NCBI GenBank assembly: GCA_019694555.1
Contig: JAIBBS010000002.1
Span: forward strand, 1 to 64,000
Length of the DNA: 64,000 nt
Reading direction: 5' to 3'
From: Nannocystaceae bacterium
GTDB lineage: Bacteria > Myxococcota_A > Polyangia > Nannocystales > Nannocystaceae
The notes under the pieces: model-generated
Told to the model about the DNA's origin: nothing
Databases searched by the model: none
The model's input: only the letters and a program-made list of their open reading frames with translations
Shown: positions 33,973 to 42,207 of the stretch, piece after piece
Position numbering within the stretch: the stretch's first letter is position 1
Layout of the letters: every line of letters starts with the position of its first letter
Translations under genes and position numbers: made by a program

Positions 33973-34971
33973 CTAGCGGCTGCCGTAGTTCGTGGCGGTC
34001 GATTCCTCGTTGCGATCGGTCGCAGGTGGCGGCGTCGGCGACAGCGCGGCGATCTCGGCCCACATCGCGGGGTCGACCGTGAGGTCCAGCGCCGCGAGGC
34101 AGCGCGAGAGCTGCTCGGGGTCGCGCGCACCGATGATCGGCGCGGTCACGGCCGGGTGCGCGGCGACCCACGCGATCGCCAGCGGCACCGGATCGAGCCC
34201 GCGCGCCGCGGCGAACGCGGTGAAGCGCTCGGCGATCTCGAAGTGGATCGGCGAGCCGTAGCGCTCGCGATACATCGCGACGTCGACGAGCCGCCCGCGC
34301 TCGGGTCTCGCGTTCACGCCATACTTGCCGCTGAGCAGCCCGCCGCCCAGCGGGCTGTAGGTGAGCGCGCCCAGACCCAGGCCCGCGCACATCGGCAGGA
34401 TCTCGACCTCGGCCTGGCGCTTGGCCAGGTTGTACATCGGCTGCACGCACGCGATCGGCTGCCACCCGTGCCGCTGCGCGATGCCGATCGCTTGCGCGGT
34501 CTGCCACGCGGCGAAGTTGCTCACTGCCGGGTAGAGCACCATGCCTCGCGCGACCAGGTGTTCGACCGCGCGCAAGGTCTCCTCGAGCGGCGTGACGTCG
34601 TCGAAGCGGTGCAAGAAGAAGACATCGATGCGATCGGTGCCGAGTCGTCGCAGGCTCGCCTCGACCGCACGAACCAGGTGATAGCGCGAGCTGCCGCGCG
34701 CGTTGCCGTCGCTGCCGGTGGGAAAGTACGCCTTGGTCGTGATCACGACCTCGTCGCGGCACGGTCGCACGAGCTCGCCCAGCAGCTGCTCGGAGCGTCC
34801 GCCGTTGTAGACGTCGGCGCAGTCGAAGAGGTTGACGCCGCGCTCGCGCGCCATCGCGAACAGTCGCGCTGCCGTGCTCGCGTCGGCGTCGCCACCGAAG
34901 GACATCGTGCCCAGCGCCAGCGGCGAGACCCGCACGCCCGTACGACCCAAGAACCGCTGCGTGGTGCCCAC
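33973..34971 (-). CDS. Aldo/keto reductase
   Basis: The protein has about 332 residues. The order of motifs fits the AKR family: RVSPLALGTMSFGG at the start, NLFDCADVYNGGRSEQLLGE with the catalytic Asp and Tyr, VITTKAY with Lys, FFLHRFD with His, and the NADPH-binding end (TAPIIGARDPEQLSRCLAALDL). Family members reduce aldehydes or ketones in the cytoplasm; the substrate is unknown. GTG 34971 is chosen because the conserved strand begins a few residues later (TTQRFLGRTG), but codons further up are in frame and the start is not firm. Confidence 0.87.
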   Translation of the reverse strand: MGTTQRFLGRTGVRVSPLALGTMSFGGDADASTAARLFAMARERGVNLFDCADVYNGGRSEQLLGELVRPCRDEVVITTKAYFPTGSDGNARGSSRYHLVRAVEASLRRLGTDRIDVFFLHRFDDVTPLEETLRAVEHLVARGMVLYPAVSNFAAWQTAQAIGIAQRHGWQPIACVQPMYNLAKRQAEVEILPMCAGLGLGALTYSPLGGGLLSGKYGVNARPERGRLVDVAMYRERYGSPIHFEIAERFTAFAAARGLDPVPLAIAWVAAHPAVTAPIIGARDPEQLSRCLAALDLTVDPAMWAEIAALSPTPPPATDRNEESTATNYGSR

Positions 34972-35218
34972 GGCGGCGCAAGCATGCCCGAGCCGCGCGT
35001 CCGACTGGCCGACCAGCGACTCGCGCGCGCCGCGAAGCTGCCGCGACGCGCGTGACGCGTGCGCGCAGCAAGTGTCAAACCCAACGCAGACGCAGCCGTC
35101 GCGATGGCAGCGGTGATCGACCCAACGATCGGCCGCAGCCTTGGCAGCCATCGACGCAACGACGACGCGACATCGACGCGATCGATGGGTCAGCGCGGCA
35201 TCGGTGCCTCCGACCCCC

Positions 35219-35247
35219 TTGAAACCCCACGCGCACGCGTGTAGATA
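35219..35247 (+). promoter_or_regulatory. Sigma-70-type promoter of the sugar transferase gene
   Basis: TTGAAA (35219-35224) and TAGATA (35242-35247) are separated by exactly 17 nt. Transcription from about 35254 would give a leader of about 98 nt before GTG 35352, which contains the hairpin at 35287-35306. Confidence 0.75.
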
Positions 35248-35286
35248 GGAGCCTGGCCACGCTCCCGCAATCTGCGTGAGGCCCAC

Positions 35287-35306
35287 TGCGAGAATTTCTT
35301 CTCGCA
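35287..35306 (+). promoter_or_regulatory. Perfect 8-bp hairpin in the mRNA leader
   Basis: Arms TGCGAGAA (35287-35294) and TTCTCGCA (35299-35306) enclose TTTC. GGCC on both sides can extend the stem across a small internal loop. It is in the transcribed leader, 45 nt before the start codon. It could act as an RNA element or, as DNA, an operator downstream of the promoter. Confidence 0.62.
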
Positions 35307-35351
35307 AGGCCGAACGACGCAGACGGGAGCAGGGACCGGGGGAGGGATCGG

Positions 35352-36791
35352 GTGACGCGCCATCAGGCCGTGCTGTTCCGGCAGATCCTGCTCGTGATCG
35401 ACATCGCGATCAGTGCGGCCGCGTTCCTGGCCGCGCTGATGCTGCGACGCTGGCTCGGCGACGCCCAGATCACGGCGTTCAGCGGGTTGGTCGAGGTCCT
35501 GCCGGTCAACGTCGACGACTACTACCAGCTGGTGTGGTTGCTCGTGCCGATGTGGGGCCTGGCGCTGTCGTGGTCCAAGACCAGCGATTTCCGCGTCTCG
35601 TACTGGCGCATGTTCGTGCGCTACGGACGAGCGGTCGGCATCGGCATCGCGTTGTTCGTGGTCGCGGCGTTCCTCTACAAAGTCGCGTTCGTCGCTCGAT
35701 CGTTCGTCGCGATGCTGGCGGTGGTCCAGCTCGGCGCGCTGATCTCGTTCCGCATCCTGCTGCTCGAGTCCGTCGCGGCGTTGCGCCGCACCGACGTCGA
35801 CGGCCACCGCGTGCTCGTGGTCGGCTGCGGGCCCCATGCGGCCGCGTTCGCGGCCTCGCTCAAGCGCAACTCGCCGTGGAACAACCGCCTCGTCGGCCAC
35901 GTGACCGTCGCCGGCGAGAGCCGCGAGCCCGAGGTCGAGCCGATCCTCGGCGACGTCGAGAACCTCGCCGCACTGCTCGACCGCGAGCCGGTCGACGAGG
36001 TCGTCTTCGCCGTGCCGGGCCAGGACGCGGATCGCTTCGCCAGCGCGCTCGCGGCCTGCGACGCGCGCGGCGTGGACGTGCTGCTCACGATGCCGTCGGT
36101 GCTGCCGCCGAGCAGCGCGAAGATCGAGGTCGCCAACGTCACCGGCTTCGACCTGCCGATGCTGGGCATGACCCGCGTGCCGACCTCGCAGGGTCGCCTG
36201 CTGGTCAAGCGCATGCTCGACATCACCGGCGCGTTGATCGGCCTGACCCTGGCCGCGCCGGTGATGATCGGCACCGCGATCGCGATCAAGCTGACCTCCA
36301 AGGGCCCGGTGTTCTTCAGGCAGGTCCGCGCCGGCAGGCACGGCCGCAAGTTCACGATGCTGAAGTTCCGCTCGATGGTGGTGGACGCCGAGGCGCTGCG
36401 CGCCAAGCTGGCCCACCTCAACGAGATGACGGGGCCGGTGTTCAAGATCAAGAAGGACCCGCGCATCACGTCGATCGGACGCATCATTCGTGCGACCAGC
36501 GTCGACGAGCTGCCCCAGCTCATCAACGTGCTCATCGGCGACATGAGCTTGGTGGGCCCGCGGCCGCCGCTGCCTTCGGAGGTCGGTCAGTACGAACCGT
36601 GGCAGCGGCGTCGGCTGTCGGTGAAGCCGGGCTTGACCGGGCTGTGGCAGGTCTCGGGTCGCAACCAGGTCGACTTCGAGCAGTGGATGGCGCTCGATCT
36701 GGAGTACATCGACAACTGGTCGCTCTGGCTCGATCTCAAGATCATCTTCCGTACCGTGCCCGCGGTGCTGCGCGGCTCGGGCGCGAGCTGA
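35352..36791 (+). CDS. Polyprenyl-phosphate hexose-1-phosphate transferase (WbaP/CpsE type)
   Basis: The protein has 479 residues. It has four to five N-terminal membrane helices (1-140), a CoA-binding-like cytoplasmic domain (about 150-270, HRVLVVGCGPHAAAFAASL) and the C-terminal bacterial sugar transferase domain (about 280-479; KRMLDITGALIGL, KFRSMVVDAEAL, DELPQLINVLIGDMSLVGPRPPLPSE, KPGLTGLWQVSGRN). The family moves a sugar phosphate from a UDP-sugar to undecaprenyl phosphate and so starts capsule, O-antigen or exopolysaccharide synthesis at the inner membrane. GTG 35352 has a GGGGGAGGG ribosome site. No other polysaccharide genes flank it. Confidence 0.92.
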   Translation: MTRHQAVLFRQILLVIDIAISAAAFLAALMLRRWLGDAQITAFSGLVEVLPVNVDDYYQLVWLLVPMWGLALSWSKTSDFRVSYWRMFVRYGRAVGIGIALFVVAAFLYKVAFVARSFVAMLAVVQLGALISFRILLLESVAALRRTDVDGHRVLVVGCGPHAAAFAASLKRNSPWNNRLVGHVTVAGESREPEVEPILGDVENLAALLDREPVDEVVFAVPGQDADRFASALAACDARGVDVLLTMPSVLPPSSAKIEVANVTGFDLPMLGMTRVPTSQGRLLVKRMLDITGALIGLTLAAPVMIGTAIAIKLTSKGPVFFRQVRAGRHGRKFTMLKFRSMVVDAEALRAKLAHLNEMTGPVFKIKKDPRITSIGRIIRATSVDELPQLINVLIGDMSLVGPRPPLPSEVGQYEPWQRRRLSVKPGLTGLWQVSGRNQVDFEQWMALDLEYIDNWSLWLDLKIIFRTVPAVLRGSGAS

Positions 36792-36828
36792 GGGCGCATC
36801 GCGCCGGCAAGTGCGCCGGGCTCGGGGT

Positions 36829-36881
36829 CCTGCGCGGCTCCGCGCAGGCGAGGCCGCGATCGCGGCTACCCGCGCGCGGGT
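36829..36881 (+). terminator. Three consecutive hairpins after the sugar transferase gene
   Basis: CCTGCGCG/CGCGCAGG with a GCTC loop (36829-36848), the palindrome GCCGCGATCGCGGC (36853-36866) and the palindrome ACCCGCGCGCGGGT (36868-36881) follow each other within 53 bp, 37 nt after the stop. There is no T-tract. They may act together to end or protect the transcript. Confidence 0.48.
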
Positions 36882-36976
36882 GATCCTGCTGCGATCTCGC
36901 GAGCTTCGCATTGGCATACACGTGGGCACGTGCATGTCGAGCTTGCACGTTGCCCCACCCGATCCCACACCTCACT

Positions 36977-37345
36977 GTGGTCGATCGATTTCGACGTCGG
37001 CTGGCACGACTCGCGGATGACGAGGCTCGCGGTGGATGGCTGAGGACGGCCGTCACCGCGGTGCTGCTGCTCAACCTGCTCGACGCGATCTTCACGCTGG
37101 TCTGGGTGCATGCCGGCGTCGCGACCGAGGCGAACGTGTTGCTGCAGGACCTGGTCGAGCGCAACGCGATCGCGTTCGCGCTGATCAAGTCGTCGCTGGT
37201 CTCGCTGGGACTGTTGCTGCTGTGGCGTCAGCGCGCGCGGCCCCTGGCGAGCTTCGGCATCGCGCTGGCGTTCGTCACGTACAACGGCCTGCTGCTGTAT
37301 CACCTCGGCATCGCGTTCCTCGCGGTCGAGCACGCGCTCGCGTGA
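36977..37345 (+). CDS. Small membrane protein, DUF5658-like
   Basis: The protein has about 122 residues. Three hydrophobic helices are visible: TAVTAVLLLNLLDAIFTLVWV (about 25-45), ALIKSSLVSLGLLLLW and FGIALAFVTYNGLLLYHLGIAFL. The segment LNLLDAIFTLVWVHAGVATEAN is characteristic of the DUF5658 family, which has no assigned function. GTG 36977 is the best start; the frame stays open to 36911. It is convergent with the eight-Cys lipoprotein pair. Confidence 0.68.
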   Translation: MVDRFRRRLARLADDEARGGWLRTAVTAVLLLNLLDAIFTLVWVHAGVATEANVLLQDLVERNAIAFALIKSSLVSLGLLLLWRQRARPLASFGIALAFVTYNGLLLYHLGIAFLAVEHALA

Positions 37346-37371
37346 CGGCTCCGTCGCTCCGCGACGAGAGA

Positions 37372-37391
37372 CCGTCAGCATCCGCTGACGG
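37372..37391. terminator. Bidirectional hairpin between convergent genes
   Basis: Arms CCGTCAGC (37372-37379) and GCTGACGG (37384-37391) are perfect around ATCC. The hairpin lies in the 52-bp gap between two convergent stop codons, so it can serve both strands. T-tracts are absent. Confidence 0.6.
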
Positions 37392-37397
37392 CGTCGC

Positions 37398-37997
37398 TCA
37401 GCGCTCGCACGATTCGCAGTGCACCGTGGCCGCGTCGCACTGATCCTCGGCGCGCGCACACGAGTCGCTGTAGCGCGTGTCGCCCTGGTGCCGCTCGGAC
37501 AGCTCGCACACGCGATCGCGGAGCTCGCAGGTGGTCTCGGCCAGCCCGCACAACCGATCGCAGCGATCGTCCTCGTCGCGCGTCGACGCCCGCTTGGCCC
37601 GACGGTGCTCGCGCGAGAGCGGCGCGTCATGGGTCGACTCGCGCGTCTCCATCTCGACCGGCGCCGTCGCGGTCACCTCCGGCGCGTCCTGCAGTGCCGC
37701 GTCGGCCTTCTCCTCGTCGTCGAGGTCGACCGGTGCCGTGCCGGCGCCCGCGCCATCTCCGGCCGCATCGCCGCCCGCCGCACCCGAGACCGCGGGCGCA
37801 GGCGCGCGATAGGCCACGGCCACGCCTGCATCGGCGAGCCTGCGCTCGTTGTCCGCGAGCGCGCGCGCGATCGCATCGACATCGTCGGCGACCGCGACGC
37901 GGCTCTTGCCGCCACCGCGGTGGCACGCGCTCGCCAGCGCGCCGCCGAGCAGCAGCGCGACCACGCTCGACAGCACGCGACGGTCAACCGCAGGCAT
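37398..37997 (-). CDS. Eight-Cys-module lipoprotein, tandem paralogue 2
   Basis: The protein has 199 residues. The signal (VLSSVVALLLGGALASAC) ends at a lipobox Cys. A helical acidic/basic middle part with low complexity (about 30-140) leads to a C-terminal module with eight Cys spaced C-x3-C-x6-C-x6-C-x15-C-x6-C-x6-C-x2-C. The upstream protein ends in a module with exactly the same spacing. Its first 14 nt overlap the 3' end of that gene, so the two are co-translated. No known family is recognised; the heptad-like Cys spacing suggests a helical hairpin held by disulfides or a bound metal. Confidence 0.7.
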   Translation of the reverse strand: MPAVDRRVLSSVVALLLGGALASACHRGGGKSRVAVADDVDAIARALADNERRLADAGVAVAYRAPAPAVSGAAGGDAAGDGAGAGTAPVDLDDEEKADAALQDAPEVTATAPVEMETRESTHDAPLSREHRRAKRASTRDEDDRCDRLCGLAETTCELRDRVCELSERHQGDTRYSDSCARAEDQCDAATVHCESCER

Positions 37998-38391
37998 CGC
38001 ACGACTCCTTCGCCGCGTCGCAGTCCTGGGTCGCGCCGCTGCACGCTTCGGTGTAGCGCGACTCGTCGGCGTGCTCGTCCGCCAGCGCACAGATGCGCTC
38101 GCTCAGATCGCAGATCGCATCCGCGATCTCGCAGGTTCGGCCGCAGCGCGCTTCACCGTCGCCCTTCTCCCCGCCTTCGGCCGGCGCCATCATGGGCCCG
38201 TCGTCGCTGGCCAACGCTGCGCGGTGACGCTCGAGCTCCGCCAGCAGCGTCTCGAGCCGCTCGCCCGGCACCGCGGGCTCGGCCCCTGCGTGCGCCGCCT
38301 CGGGCGTGTTGGTCGTCTCCGCCTTCTTCTGGCACGACCCGACCGCAGCGAGCGACAGCACGAGGACGAGCGGTAGGCGGCGAGCGGTCAT
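37984..38391 (-). CDS. Eight-Cys-module lipoprotein, tandem paralogue 1
   Basis: The protein has 135 residues from ATG 38391. The signal ends in a lipobox (LVLSLAAVGSC). A short helical linker (LETLLAELERHRAALA) leads to the eight-Cys module (RCGRTCEIADAICDLSERIC ... CGATQ-like part ... DACG) with spacing C-x3-C-x6-C-x6-C-x15-C-x6-C-x6-C-x2-C, identical to that of the downstream paralogue. It is divergent from the VWA protein gene, with 174 bp between the start codons, and the three could share control. Confidence 0.7.
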   Translation of the reverse strand: MTARRLPLVLVLSLAAVGSCQKKAETTNTPEAAHAGAEPAVPGERLETLLAELERHRAALASDDGPMMAPAEGGEKGDGEARCGRTCEIADAICDLSERICALADEHADESRYTEACSGATQDCDAAKESCDACG

Positions 38392-38493
38392 GGGCGGCGG
38401 GCGCAAGCATCCCCGCAAAGTGCCGCCGGGAGCAAATCGCCGGCGCCGGGGAGTTCGGGTCGTCCCACGGCAAACGTCCGCGCGAGGTCCCGC

Positions 38494-38522
38494 CTGACAG
38501 GGTCCGCTGCGGCTGCGACACT
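38494..38522 (+). promoter_or_regulatory. Promoter candidate for the VWA gene
   Basis: CTGACA (38494-38499) and GACACT (38517-38522) are 17 nt apart. Transcription from about 38529 would exclude the upstream GTG 38527 and supports ATG 38566, which has a GGGGGAG ribosome site. Confidence 0.45.
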
Positions 38523-38565
38523 CGGGGTGAAAGCGACGCCGGGCTTGGTGTCGTTGGGGGAGCAC

Positions 38566-40713
38566 ATGACCCGAAGCATGCGGATGACCGTCGGCGCGAT
38601 CGTGGCGATGACCCTTGGGACCTCGGCGGGCTGTGGCTCCGCCGCCGCGACCGGACCGGGGGGTTCGGGCGGCAACGCGCTCGCGTTCTCCGGCGGTGCC
38701 GACGACCCGCCGCACGTGTTCACCGCGCGCCAGCATCCGCCGCGCACCCGGCCTGCGCCGGCCGCGGTCGACATCGCCGCGCTGCCTCGCTTCGTGGATC
38801 GTTCGACCCAGTGCTTCAGCAACGGCAGCGAGGAGGTCAAGCCGATCGCAGGCCCGCCCCATCGCCCGCGCCCCAAGAAGAAGCCCAAGAGCGGGCACAA
38901 GAAGAGCGGCTTCGTGCCGTTCAACGCCGGCGGCGCACCCGGTGGTGCGGGTAGCGGCGGCGCGACGCCGGCCACGGTCACGCCCACGCAGCCGTCCGCG
39001 CCCAAGTCGAGCCCACCGCCGGCCGAGCCCGCGAAGCCCTCGCCCGGCTTCACCCAGGCCGGACCGTCGTCGCCGGCCGCGGGTGCACCGGCGGCGGACT
39101 TCGAGGCGGACGACGGCGATGCGCCCGCGATGCGCGCGAGTGCGAACGTCGACAGCAAGCGCGAGTCCGCGAAGGAGCGACGCGATCGGCGTCGCGATCA
39201 CAAGAAGGATCGCGCGCTGGCGAGCGACGAGGCCCCGTCCGCGCCGCAGATGGAGACGACCATCGCTGCAGCCCCGCCGGTGGTCGCGCCCAACGATGCG
39301 CAGTTCGACGACTGGGGCCGCGCGACCTACCTGTCGAACGACGACAGCATGAGCCTGTCCTCGGCGCAGCGCGTCATCTTCGCGATCGATCGCTTCCTGC
39401 CGCTGCCGCTGCAGCACATCCGGCCGCACGAGCTGCTCAACTACTTCAGCTTCGCCACCGCACCGGTGCCGGAGACCGACGACTTCTCGGTCGCCGCCGA
39501 GATCGCGCCGGACCCGGCGAAGCCCGGGATCTACAACCTCGCGCTGGCGGTCGCCGGTCGGCCGCTCGATCGCGAGAGCCGCCGCAACACCGCGCTGACG
39601 TTCGTGATCGACCGCTCCGGCTCGATGGCGGACGAGGGCCGCATGGAGTTCCTGCGCCGCGGGCTCAACCGCATGCTCGACGAGCTCAAGAACGGCGACA
39701 TGGTCCACCTGGTGCTGTTCGACGACCAGGTGTGCACGCCGATCGAGAACTTCGTCGTCGGCCGCGACCCACGGCGCATGCTCGAGGCCGCGATCGAGAA
39801 GATCCAGCCGCGCGGCTCGACCGACGTGCACCTGGGCCTGCAGACCGGCTACGACATCGCCGACCGCACCTTCGTCGCCAACGCCAGCAACCGCGTCGTG
39901 CTGGTCACCGATGCGCTCGCCAACACCGGCGTCACCGACGAGGAGTCGATCGCGCTCATCGGCCACCACTACGACACCCGTCGCATCCGCCTGTCGGGCA
40001 TCGGCGTCGGCACCGAGTTCAACGACTCGCTGCTCGACCGCCTCACCGAGCGAGGCCATGGCGCCTACGTGTTCCTCGGCTCGCCCAGCGAGGTCGACGC
40101 GGTGTTCGGCAACCGCTTCGTCTCGCTCATCGAGACCGTCGCGAACGACGTGCACTTCCAGCTGCAGCTGCCGCCGTCGCTGCGCATGAACGTGTTCTAC
40201 GGCGAGGAGTCCTCCAGCGTGAAGGAGGACGTGCAGGCCATCCACTACTTCGCCAACACCTCGCAGCTGTTCCTGTCGGATCTCATGGCCCGCGGCGGCC
40301 AGCTGCGCCCGCAGGACTCGGTCATGCTCACGGTCGAGTACGAAGACCCCGAGACCGGCGACGCGATGGTCGAGGAGTTCGCGTTCAACCTCGGCGAGAT
40401 CACCAACGCCGAGGGCAAGAACGTCCGCAAGGGCCGCATGCTGATCCACTTCATCGACGGCCTCGCGGCGATGGCTGCACGGCCGCTGCCGTCGTCCTGG
40501 TCGCAGGCCCGCGAGAGCTGGCAGGATCCGGACGCGTTCGCGCAGTGCGAGCAGGGTCGCGGCGAGCTGCAGCAGCTGGCCACCGGCATCGACGGCGACC
40601 CCGAGGTCCAGCGCGTGCGCGGGCTGTGGGATCGGTTCTGCTCGCGCTTCGAGCGGACCAGCCGCGCGATCCGTCGCGCCTCGCCCGAGCAGGGCTGGCC
40701 CTCGGCGCGCTGA
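38566..40713 (+). CDS. Von Willebrand factor type A domain lipoprotein
   Basis: The protein has 715 residues from ATG 38566. The signal MTRSMRMTVGAIVAMTLGTSAGC has a lipobox Cys. A long low-complexity part follows (about 25-240; Pro/Lys-rich, then charged). About 240-340 match the segment that precedes VWA in YfbK-type proteins (LPLPLQHIRPHELLNYF). The VWA domain starts at about 343, with the metal site DRSGS (D349, S351, S353), and continues to about 520; a C-terminal domain (DUF3520-like region, about 540-660) follows. Such proteins bind partners through a divalent metal at the cell surface. A GTG at 38527 is in frame but lies before the predicted transcript start. Confidence 0.85.
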   Translation: MTRSMRMTVGAIVAMTLGTSAGCGSAAATGPGGSGGNALAFSGGADDPPHVFTARQHPPRTRPAPAAVDIAALPRFVDRSTQCFSNGSEEVKPIAGPPHRPRPKKKPKSGHKKSGFVPFNAGGAPGGAGSGGATPATVTPTQPSAPKSSPPPAEPAKPSPGFTQAGPSSPAAGAPAADFEADDGDAPAMRASANVDSKRESAKERRDRRRDHKKDRALASDEAPSAPQMETTIAAAPPVVAPNDAQFDDWGRATYLSNDDSMSLSSAQRVIFAIDRFLPLPLQHIRPHELLNYFSFATAPVPETDDFSVAAEIAPDPAKPGIYNLALAVAGRPLDRESRRNTALTFVIDRSGSMADEGRMEFLRRGLNRMLDELKNGDMVHLVLFDDQVCTPIENFVVGRDPRRMLEAAIEKIQPRGSTDVHLGLQTGYDIADRTFVANASNRVVLVTDALANTGVTDEESIALIGHHYDTRRIRLSGIGVGTEFNDSLLDRLTERGHGAYVFLGSPSEVDAVFGNRFVSLIETVANDVHFQLQLPPSLRMNVFYGEESSSVKEDVQAIHYFANTSQLFLSDLMARGGQLRPQDSVMLTVEYEDPETGDAMVEEFAFNLGEITNAEGKNVRKGRMLIHFIDGLAAMAARPLPSSWSQARESWQDPDAFAQCEQGRGELQQLATGIDGDPEVQRVRGLWDRFCSRFERTSRAIRRASPEQGWPSAR

Positions 40714-40721
40714 GGGCCGCA

Positions 40722-40750
40722 CGCGGCGGGCGCCCGACGGCGCCGCCGCG
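40722..40750. terminator. Strong hairpin between convergent genes
   Basis: About 12 bp pair between 40722-40734 and 40739-40750 with one bulged base and loop CGAC. It fills most of the 48-bp gap between two convergent stop codons. No T-tract follows on either strand. Confidence 0.55.
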
Positions 40751-40761
40751 CACGAAGGCGA

Positions 40762-41205
40762 TCACAGGCCGCCGAGCGGATCGTCCGAGCCGTCCACCTC
40801 GAGCTTGTCGCGCGGCGCCTCGGCCTCGACCACGAACACCACCTGCGCACCGCCATCGTCGGTGGCCAGGCGCACGGGCTCGGCCATGCTCGCGCGCACG
40901 CGCTTGCGCTCGATGACCTTCGCGCCGTCACGCTCGTAGGTGAGCGCGACCGAGAGCACACCGTCGTCGGCGCGGGTCACCGCGATCGCGACGCTGTGGC
41001 GATGCTCGTCGACCGTGTTCGCGATGCGGTGGGTCTCGCCCCAGCTCAGGTGCTCGCCGTGCAGCTGCACCGTGTGGCCTTCGGCATCGCTGAGCTCGAT
41101 CGCGACGCGCGCGGCGCTGGGTGCGGTGGCCTCGGCCGCGGAGGCCGACGCAGAGATGGACGAGACGGAGGCGAGGCAGAGCAACACGACCGACGCGAGC
41201 TTCAT
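40762..41205 (-). CDS. Small secreted protein of unknown function
   Basis: The protein has 147 residues. It has a clear signal peptide (MKLASVVLLCLASVSSISASASAAEA). The mature part is about 120 residues of alternating polar and hydrophobic residues (RVAIELSDAEGHTVQLHGEHL, HSVAIAVTRADDGVLSVALTYERDG, VVFVVEAEAPRDKLEV), as in a small beta sandwich, with no Cys. No family is recognised. It is convergent with the VWA gene. The 179 bp upstream of it hold only a weak hairpin at 41255-41273. Confidence 0.65.
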   Translation of the reverse strand: MKLASVVLLCLASVSSISASASAAEATAPSAARVAIELSDAEGHTVQLHGEHLSWGETHRIANTVDEHRHSVAIAVTRADDGVLSVALTYERDGAKVIERKRVRASMAEPVRLATDDGGAQVVFVVEAEAPRDKLEVDGSDDPLGGL

Positions 41206-41384
41206 GGTCGACAACGACGCTGCGCCGCCGCGGTTGATTGGCGCCGGGCGTCGCGGCGTGCTCACGACACGCCGGCCATGGCCGCCCGATCGCAGCGAAA
41301 GCCGGCCTACGCCCACGCAGGCACGAGATCCCGCTGCTCGCGCGGTGATCGACTGCGACAGCGATGTCGCGCCGGCCCGCGCGC

Positions 41385-42194
41385 TCACGCGCGCGGGCGC
41401 GGCCACGGCAGCAAGCGCGGCACGCGTCGCTGGTACTCGGCGTACTCGGGGTACTTCGACACGGTGATGCTCTCGGTGAACGAGGTCGAGCCCAGGAACA
41501 GCAGCGTCAGCAACACCGGACCGACCAAGCCGAAGTTGAGCCAGCGATCGCTCGCAGCGACGCCGAACAGGTACATCGCCCACCACATGCCCTGCTCGCA
41601 CACGAAGTTCGGATGGCGCGAGTACGCGAACAGGCCGGTGGTCGCAAAGCGCGGCATCGCCGGTCCGCTGCTCTCGAGCCGCGAGCGCTTGTCCTGATGG
41701 AAGCGCCACTGCTGCTCGTCGGCGACGGTCTCGCCCACGAGCAACGCCGCGAAGGCGATCGCAGCCACGACGTCGAGCACGCCCAGGGCCGCCGGGGCTG
41801 CGGTCGACGCGACCCACGCCGGCCCCGCGAGCAGCAGCAGCAACAGGTTCTGGTAGCCGGCGATGAAGCCGAGGTTGAACCACGCGAAGCGGCCTGGGCT
41901 CATGCGGCGACGGAGCTCGGCCCAGCGGTAGTCCTCGCCGCCGCGGCGATAGCCACCCTTGCGCGCGAAGTTGAAGGTCAGGCGCCCGCCCCACGCGGCG
42001 ACCAGCAGCGCCATCAGCCACAGTCGCGGCTCGAACGGGCGCTGCTCGATCGCGAAGATCGCGAAGTACACCACCGGTGCGATCGACCAGATGCGATCGA
42101 CCCACGAGTACTCGCGCGTCATCACCGACAGCAGCCAGCAGCCGGCCGCGAGGCCGGCGCACACCAGGATGCAGAGTTCGAGCGCGGGGCTCAC
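41385..42194 (-). CDS. DUF1295 (steroid 5-alpha-reductase-like) membrane protein
   Basis: The protein has 269 residues and about 6-7 helices. The motifs TREYSWVDRIWSIAPVVYF, AWGGRLTFNFARKGGY, ADEQQWRFHQDKR and the end LFAYSRHPNFVCEQGMWWAMYLFG match the DUF1295 family, distantly related to steroid 5-alpha reductases. Bacterial members have no settled substrate. The GTG at 42194 lies 7 nt after TACGCT, a hexamer inside the gap to and end of the preceding gene, so this gene may have its own leaderless transcript even though the genes are 13 bp apart. Confidence 0.82.
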   Translation of the reverse strand: MSPALELCILVCAGLAAGCWLLSVMTREYSWVDRIWSIAPVVYFAIFAIEQRPFEPRLWLMALLVAAWGGRLTFNFARKGGYRRGGEDYRWAELRRRMSPGRFAWFNLGFIAGYQNLLLLLLAGPAWVASTAAPAALGVLDVVAAIAFAALLVGETVADEQQWRFHQDKRSRLESSGPAMPRFATTGLFAYSRHPNFVCEQGMWWAMYLFGVAASDRWLNFGLVGPVLLTLLFLGSTSFTESITVSKYPEYAEYQRRVPRLLPWPRPRA

Positions 42195-42201
42195 CCGCGC
42201 G

Positions 42202-42207
42202 AGCGTA
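42202..42207 (-). promoter_or_regulatory. -10-like hexamer TACGCT, 7 nt before GTG 42194
   Basis: TACGCT on the minus strand ends 7 nt before the GTG of the DUF1295 gene, directly after the stop of the preceding gene. No ribosome site is present. Confidence 0.45.

Larger units (their letters stand above)
34972..35351. other. Intergenic region between divergent genes, 380 bp
   Basis: No gene is supported here. It holds a good promoter for the rightward sugar transferase (35219-35247) and a leader hairpin (35287-35306). No clear promoter for the leftward reductase was found. Confidence 0.6.

Noticed and set aside
38527-38565. GTG 38527 as start of the VWA protein
   Set aside because: It lies before the predicted transcript start, and ATG 38566 has a strong ribosome site followed directly by a signal peptide.
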